Made by a program: the position numbers and the translations under genes
NCBI GenBank assembly: GCA_033439795.1
Contig: JAUTDP010000010.1
Span: forward strand, 1,426,001-1,490,000
Length of the DNA stretch: 64,000 nucleotides
Source: Sordaria brevicollis
Lineage: Eukaryota > Ascomycota > Sordariomycetes > Sordariales > Sordariaceae
Direction: 5' to 3'
In this document: piece by piece, positions 60,501-64,000 of the stretch
How positions within the stretch are numbered: position 1 is the first letter of the stretch
How the letters are laid out: each line of letters begins with the position of its first letter
Notes under the pieces: model-generated
Seen by the model: only the letters and a program-made list of their open reading frames with translations
Database searches by the model: none
Told to the model about the DNA's origin: nothing

Positions 60501-63500
60501 ACCCCCAAACCGCGCTCCCGCCCTGCTGCCGGGGCGGCTTGCATTTGAACTCTAGTCTGGATAAGGTTTAGTTTGGACACTAAACTTTTTCTTGGTGGCC
60601 CCTCTCTTTTGGGAGAAGTGGGTTAAACTAGCTTCCTATGGGCGGGAAGTTTGAGTGCAGGATCAACATATCCCGATGTTACAATACACAGATACCTGGG
60701 TACACTCACGACCGGACGAGCGAAACGACAATAGACACTCTGCAAGACCACGAAAATCGGAGTTTGTTTGCTCGCTATCGGATGTTGATACCTAAATACT
60801 GGTAGGAGACGTAACTAGGTAACGGACCGGAGATGTTCAATGCTTTCGACATTCTCGACGACGGCATGTCAATCGACTTTGACTTTACCAGTTTGCTGGT
60901 ACGGAAGGGAATGACCAAACCAACTTGGCCATTCATGGGATCTTACCTGGCTACGGCCGTGATCTACCGTAGTGTTTTTTGCTATGCATCCAACGACCAG
61001 GTATGTTGGTTGTGTGGGCTGGCCAGTGTTATCGTCGAGTGTCCTCACAGCGTGCGTGCCGTGGTATTCAAGATGTAATCCACCTATCGTCGTCATCATC
61101 ATCAGTAAACAACCAAGACCAACATTCATGTTGTTGTCTTTGCCACTCGGTGGGGAGAGGGGAATATGGAGTTAACTGCATGATCGGAACAGAAACTATT
61201 GACTGAGATGGTCTAGATGGTAGATGCCAGATACAGATAGAATCAGGGCAGTGGTGATGGTTTGTGAACTTGGTGGATGGTTCTCGGGCGAAAATTGCCG
61301 GCCGGCATTGAACATGCACGGAGGGCAAGCAGTCTGGTACCAACTGCACGATATACATACATGTAAGCAGAATACCTCTCCCATGCATATGGGGCTGGAT
61401 TCGGTCAGCAACACAGCTGAGATATCTGACATGTAGAAGATGGGAGAGAAGAGCGAGGCGATAACTGCATTTCACGAGGTCTGCTGTCGAAGCTGTCAGG
61501 AAGCAGGAGTTCAATACCGCGGGAGACTAAGCATGCATGGTACCGATCCTGATAATGTTGATATGTTCAAATGTACCTGCCAGCGGGTTGATACCTCTGT
61601 AGCCCGTGATTAATCCAATATGGACACTGGTCCTGCTAAGAGCCTGGAGTTCATCGGTCATACCAGGTAATTTGGGAAAGGAAATCGCGAGCGGTACAGG
61701 GGGGGCTCTTTTACCTCTAGGTAGACTGCAGCACGTTTCCCTCGGAAATAACAACATCATCACATCCGGTGTGATATCAGGTTGGAGAAGGTCGTCTTAT
61801 GGTTACTTGGACTTCACAGTTTCTTACTTACCTGTCACTACCGGTACATGGCGACGATATATGCATCTGCAATGTGATGATTTACTTTGCATGCGTCTAA
61901 TATACATACACCGCAGTGCGTAGTTCTAGACAGTAGAAAGACATGATGCCAACCTGTCCTATGGATGTGGCAGTTTTCGGGGTACAGGGCTATCAATTCA
62001 TTGACAACAGCCTACACTCTTGCCTCACACCCTGGATACTGACCCCCTGAGTCTGATATATCCTCCGATTCCGTATCAAGTAGGTGCTCATTGCTGGAAG
62101 AGGAAGGAGGAAAGCAAAAGAGCATGCATGGCGCTCGGGGGCTTGAGCAAGCGCCGCCACTTTTTACTTCGGACCGGCAGACACAACATTGCCAAGTTCA
62201 AGACAACCCAGGGCTGTATTGAGTATTGACCGGTTGGAAGGGGGCTTCTCTTGTCAGTTGATAGTAGGGTTTTGAATCGATTCTAAGCCTTGAGCCTGGT
62301 AGTCTCTCTTCTACGATACCAACGTGGTCCTAGTGGTCAATAGGAGACTACCAGGGTGCATAGATCGTATGGCCTCGAGGACTCTGAAAGGGAACCATTG
62401 AGGTGATTAGGGATGGAGAAGGAGAAATGCAGGAAAGTGTTTCGCGGAACTTGAACTCCCGTCGCTACGATGGGGCCTCAGTGCTTGCAAGAACCATGGC
62501 TTTCTGTGAGCACTGGCAAGAGTGTCTAACGGGTTTCACGAACAGCACGAAGATACCTTCCCCGCGCATACCGCTGCTGAGTGACCGACGATGGTTGGGA
62601 GAGCACGACTGCTGTACGGCACGAACCGATACCCTCGTTCGTAGCCCATTACAGCTTCCGAAGAGGTTTCAGAGTCTCATCAAGCTCGGGCTACCATACG
62701 CTAGATACTCGCTGCAAGAACATTCCACATTCCATGATAGAAGATTTTTTTCACGGAAAGTACGACCGACGGAACAAAAATCTGTGGAAAGAGCGAGCTA
62801 TTCTCAGGTAATGTGCCTCGTGCGTGTCAGTCAACCGTTAGGTTGTTCCCAATTGGAAACCCTCGCTCCTTCCTTCGTTTCTGGTCCCTCTTCCCGTCCG
62901 TCTTCCAATTCCTCCGGATGGGAAAGAGCATATGCAGGTGGCCGGAGGAACAAAATGCAGACTGAATACTCCGCTCGAGCATTGATTTTGGGTCAATCAC
63001 TGCCGGACTGTTAACGAGCAAGCCACGGTTGGGGAAATAAAAGCCGGGAGTTGCTCGCCTTAGAAGTCCCCAAAGTCACGCTCTGCGAGTACTGTACTCT
63101 TGCTGTTGAACGACAGTTACTAACAAGGGGGACACGACAATTTTCGAGAGGCAAAATCCAGGTGGTCTACTTCCACAACAAATGTTCGTAGAATCGACAT
63201 ACAGTAAGTGGCCTGCTTGATTGGGAAAGGTAGGTTACAAGTAGAGGAAGTTGTGATGCTGTCAATAGGCAAGAGACAGCCATTGGTGCCTGCCCTTGCC
63301 TTGCAGTTCCAGCTTGACGGCAGGAGTAATATCAGGCGGGCTTCTTCCAACTTGCAATATCCGGTCTCAAAAGCTGGAGTAGGTGACTGACGATGGTGCA
63401 AACCTCTTACCCTCTGGACGTGCAGTGACTCGCCCAGCGAATATTTGACGTGAACGGGAATGTGAATCACCAACAGAGAATCAAGACAAACGCGATGGAA

Positions 63501-63689
63501 TTCAACATCGAGACTTTGTCTGTAGCAAGACTCACCTTTTTGACGTTGGTATCGCGGAGTGTCTACTATAACGGATTATGCAAAAGCAGTGTTTTAGTAA
63601 AACACCTGACATGTAGCCCAACAAGAAAAAATTCTTCCCTACCCTACGACGGCTGCACAAAAAGTTACGCACCTGGACTGGGGACTTTG
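57014..63689. other. Gene-free region, second part
   Basis: No supportable gene. The longest frame, 62403-63014, has no ATG at its 5' end and no recognisable domain. Homopolymer tracts occur: a poly-G tract (annotated separately) and T-runs near 58221 and 59600. Confidence 0.5.
57509..57537 (+). repeat. Poly-G tract (29 G)
   Basis: An uninterrupted run of 29 G, very unusual in length, following an AGGAAGGA purine stretch. It lies 496 bp after the poly-T tract. Confidence 0.95.
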
Positions 63690-63800
<111 letters not shown>

Positions 63801-63844
63801 TCTGAAAAGAGCAGAGCACGATGAGCCATCATAGTTGTAAGACG

Positions 63845-63863
63845 AAAAAAAAAAAGGAAAAAA
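63845..63863 (-). terminator. RNA polymerase III terminator of tRNA-Lys
   Basis: On the minus strand a run of six T, two C and eleven T begins 23 nt after the tRNA 3' end. Pol III stops at runs of four or more T. Confidence 0.85.
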
Positions 63864-63885
63864 GAATGTCTTACGACGGGAATTG

Positions 63886-63958
63886 AGCCCGACGTGGGGG
63901 TCGAACCCACAACCTTGAGATTAAGAGTCTCACGCTCTACCGATTGAGCTAGCCGGGC
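63886..63958 (-). tRNA. tRNA-Lys (anticodon CUU)
   Basis: A 73-nt intron-less cloverleaf. The acceptor stem is GCCCGGC with GTCGGGC (one G-U pair). The D stem is GCTC/GAGC with loop AATCGGTA. The anticodon stem is TGAGA/TCTCA with loop CTCTTAA, so the anticodon is CUU, reading AAG. The T arm is GTGGG-TTCGACC-CCCAC, also giving the pol III B box GGTTCGACC. The discriminator base is U as sequenced. The CCA end is not encoded, as usual in eukaryotes. Confidence 0.97.
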
Positions 63959-64000
63959 AGCTGATTTTAGCTGCCGTTGATTGGTTGGAAGTCTGGTCCG

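Noticed and set aside
62403..63014. 203-codon open frame
   Set aside because: Begins with GTG, no recognisable domain and no supporting splice or composition signal. Kept only as a remote possibility.

Overview
The window looks like nuclear DNA of a filamentous ascomycete, most likely Neurospora or a close Sordariales relative. The evidence is short spliceosomal introns (49-89 bp) with GTAAGT/GTATGT-like donors and CTAAC/CTGAC branch sites, the set of conserved eukaryotic genes, and an 8.1-kb block with a very strong repeat-induced point mutation (RIP) signature. No prokaryotic, viral or CRISPR features were seen.

Layout. 1-6.4 kb: no supportable gene; 4.3-6.4 kb is a pyrimidine-rich tract leading into an unrecognised Ser/Pro-rich protein gene (6.4-7.4 kb). 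7.5-10.8 kb: no gene seen. 10.8-27.6 kb: a compact cluster of seven conserved genes: fan1 (-) diverging from sdc1 (+, a Dpy-30/COMPASS subunit), rps13 (-), the U2AF large subunit (-) diverging from ogg1 (+), a UBE3D-like HECT_2 gene (-) convergent with ogg1, and intron-less SF3B1 (+). 27.6-32.06 kb: no gene seen. 32.06-40.20 kb: a RIP-destroyed DNA transposon with 35-bp imperfect terminal inverted repeats, subterminal AAACGTT arrays and a relic transposase of the KDZ (Plavaka/Kyakuja-Dileera-Zisupton) type. 40.2-45.7 kb: no gene seen. 45.8-47.0 kb: a three-exon C2H2 regulator resembling FlbC (-). 47.0-63.9 kb: almost 17 kb without a recognisable gene, holding poly-T, poly-G, a G-rich block and an (AAC)37 microsatellite. 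63.9 kb: tRNA-Lys(CUU) on the minus strand.

Functional threads. U2AF large subunit and SF3B1 act together at the 3' splice site and branch point; both sit here within about 10 kb, and the interacting motifs (UHM Arg-X-Phe in U2AF, Arg-Trp ULM-like motifs in SF3B1) are visible. fan1 and ogg1 are DNA-repair nucleases of different pathways. sdc1 belongs to H3K4 methylation, and the flbC-like gene to asexual development.

The observations most worth following are the dead KDZ element, with its end architecture and an unrecognised first gene, and a predicted 100-nt three-way-junction RNA fold inside the unusually long second intron of rps13. Exon boundaries were worked out by hand from splice signals and frame. 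Nothing has been checked against transcripts or databases.
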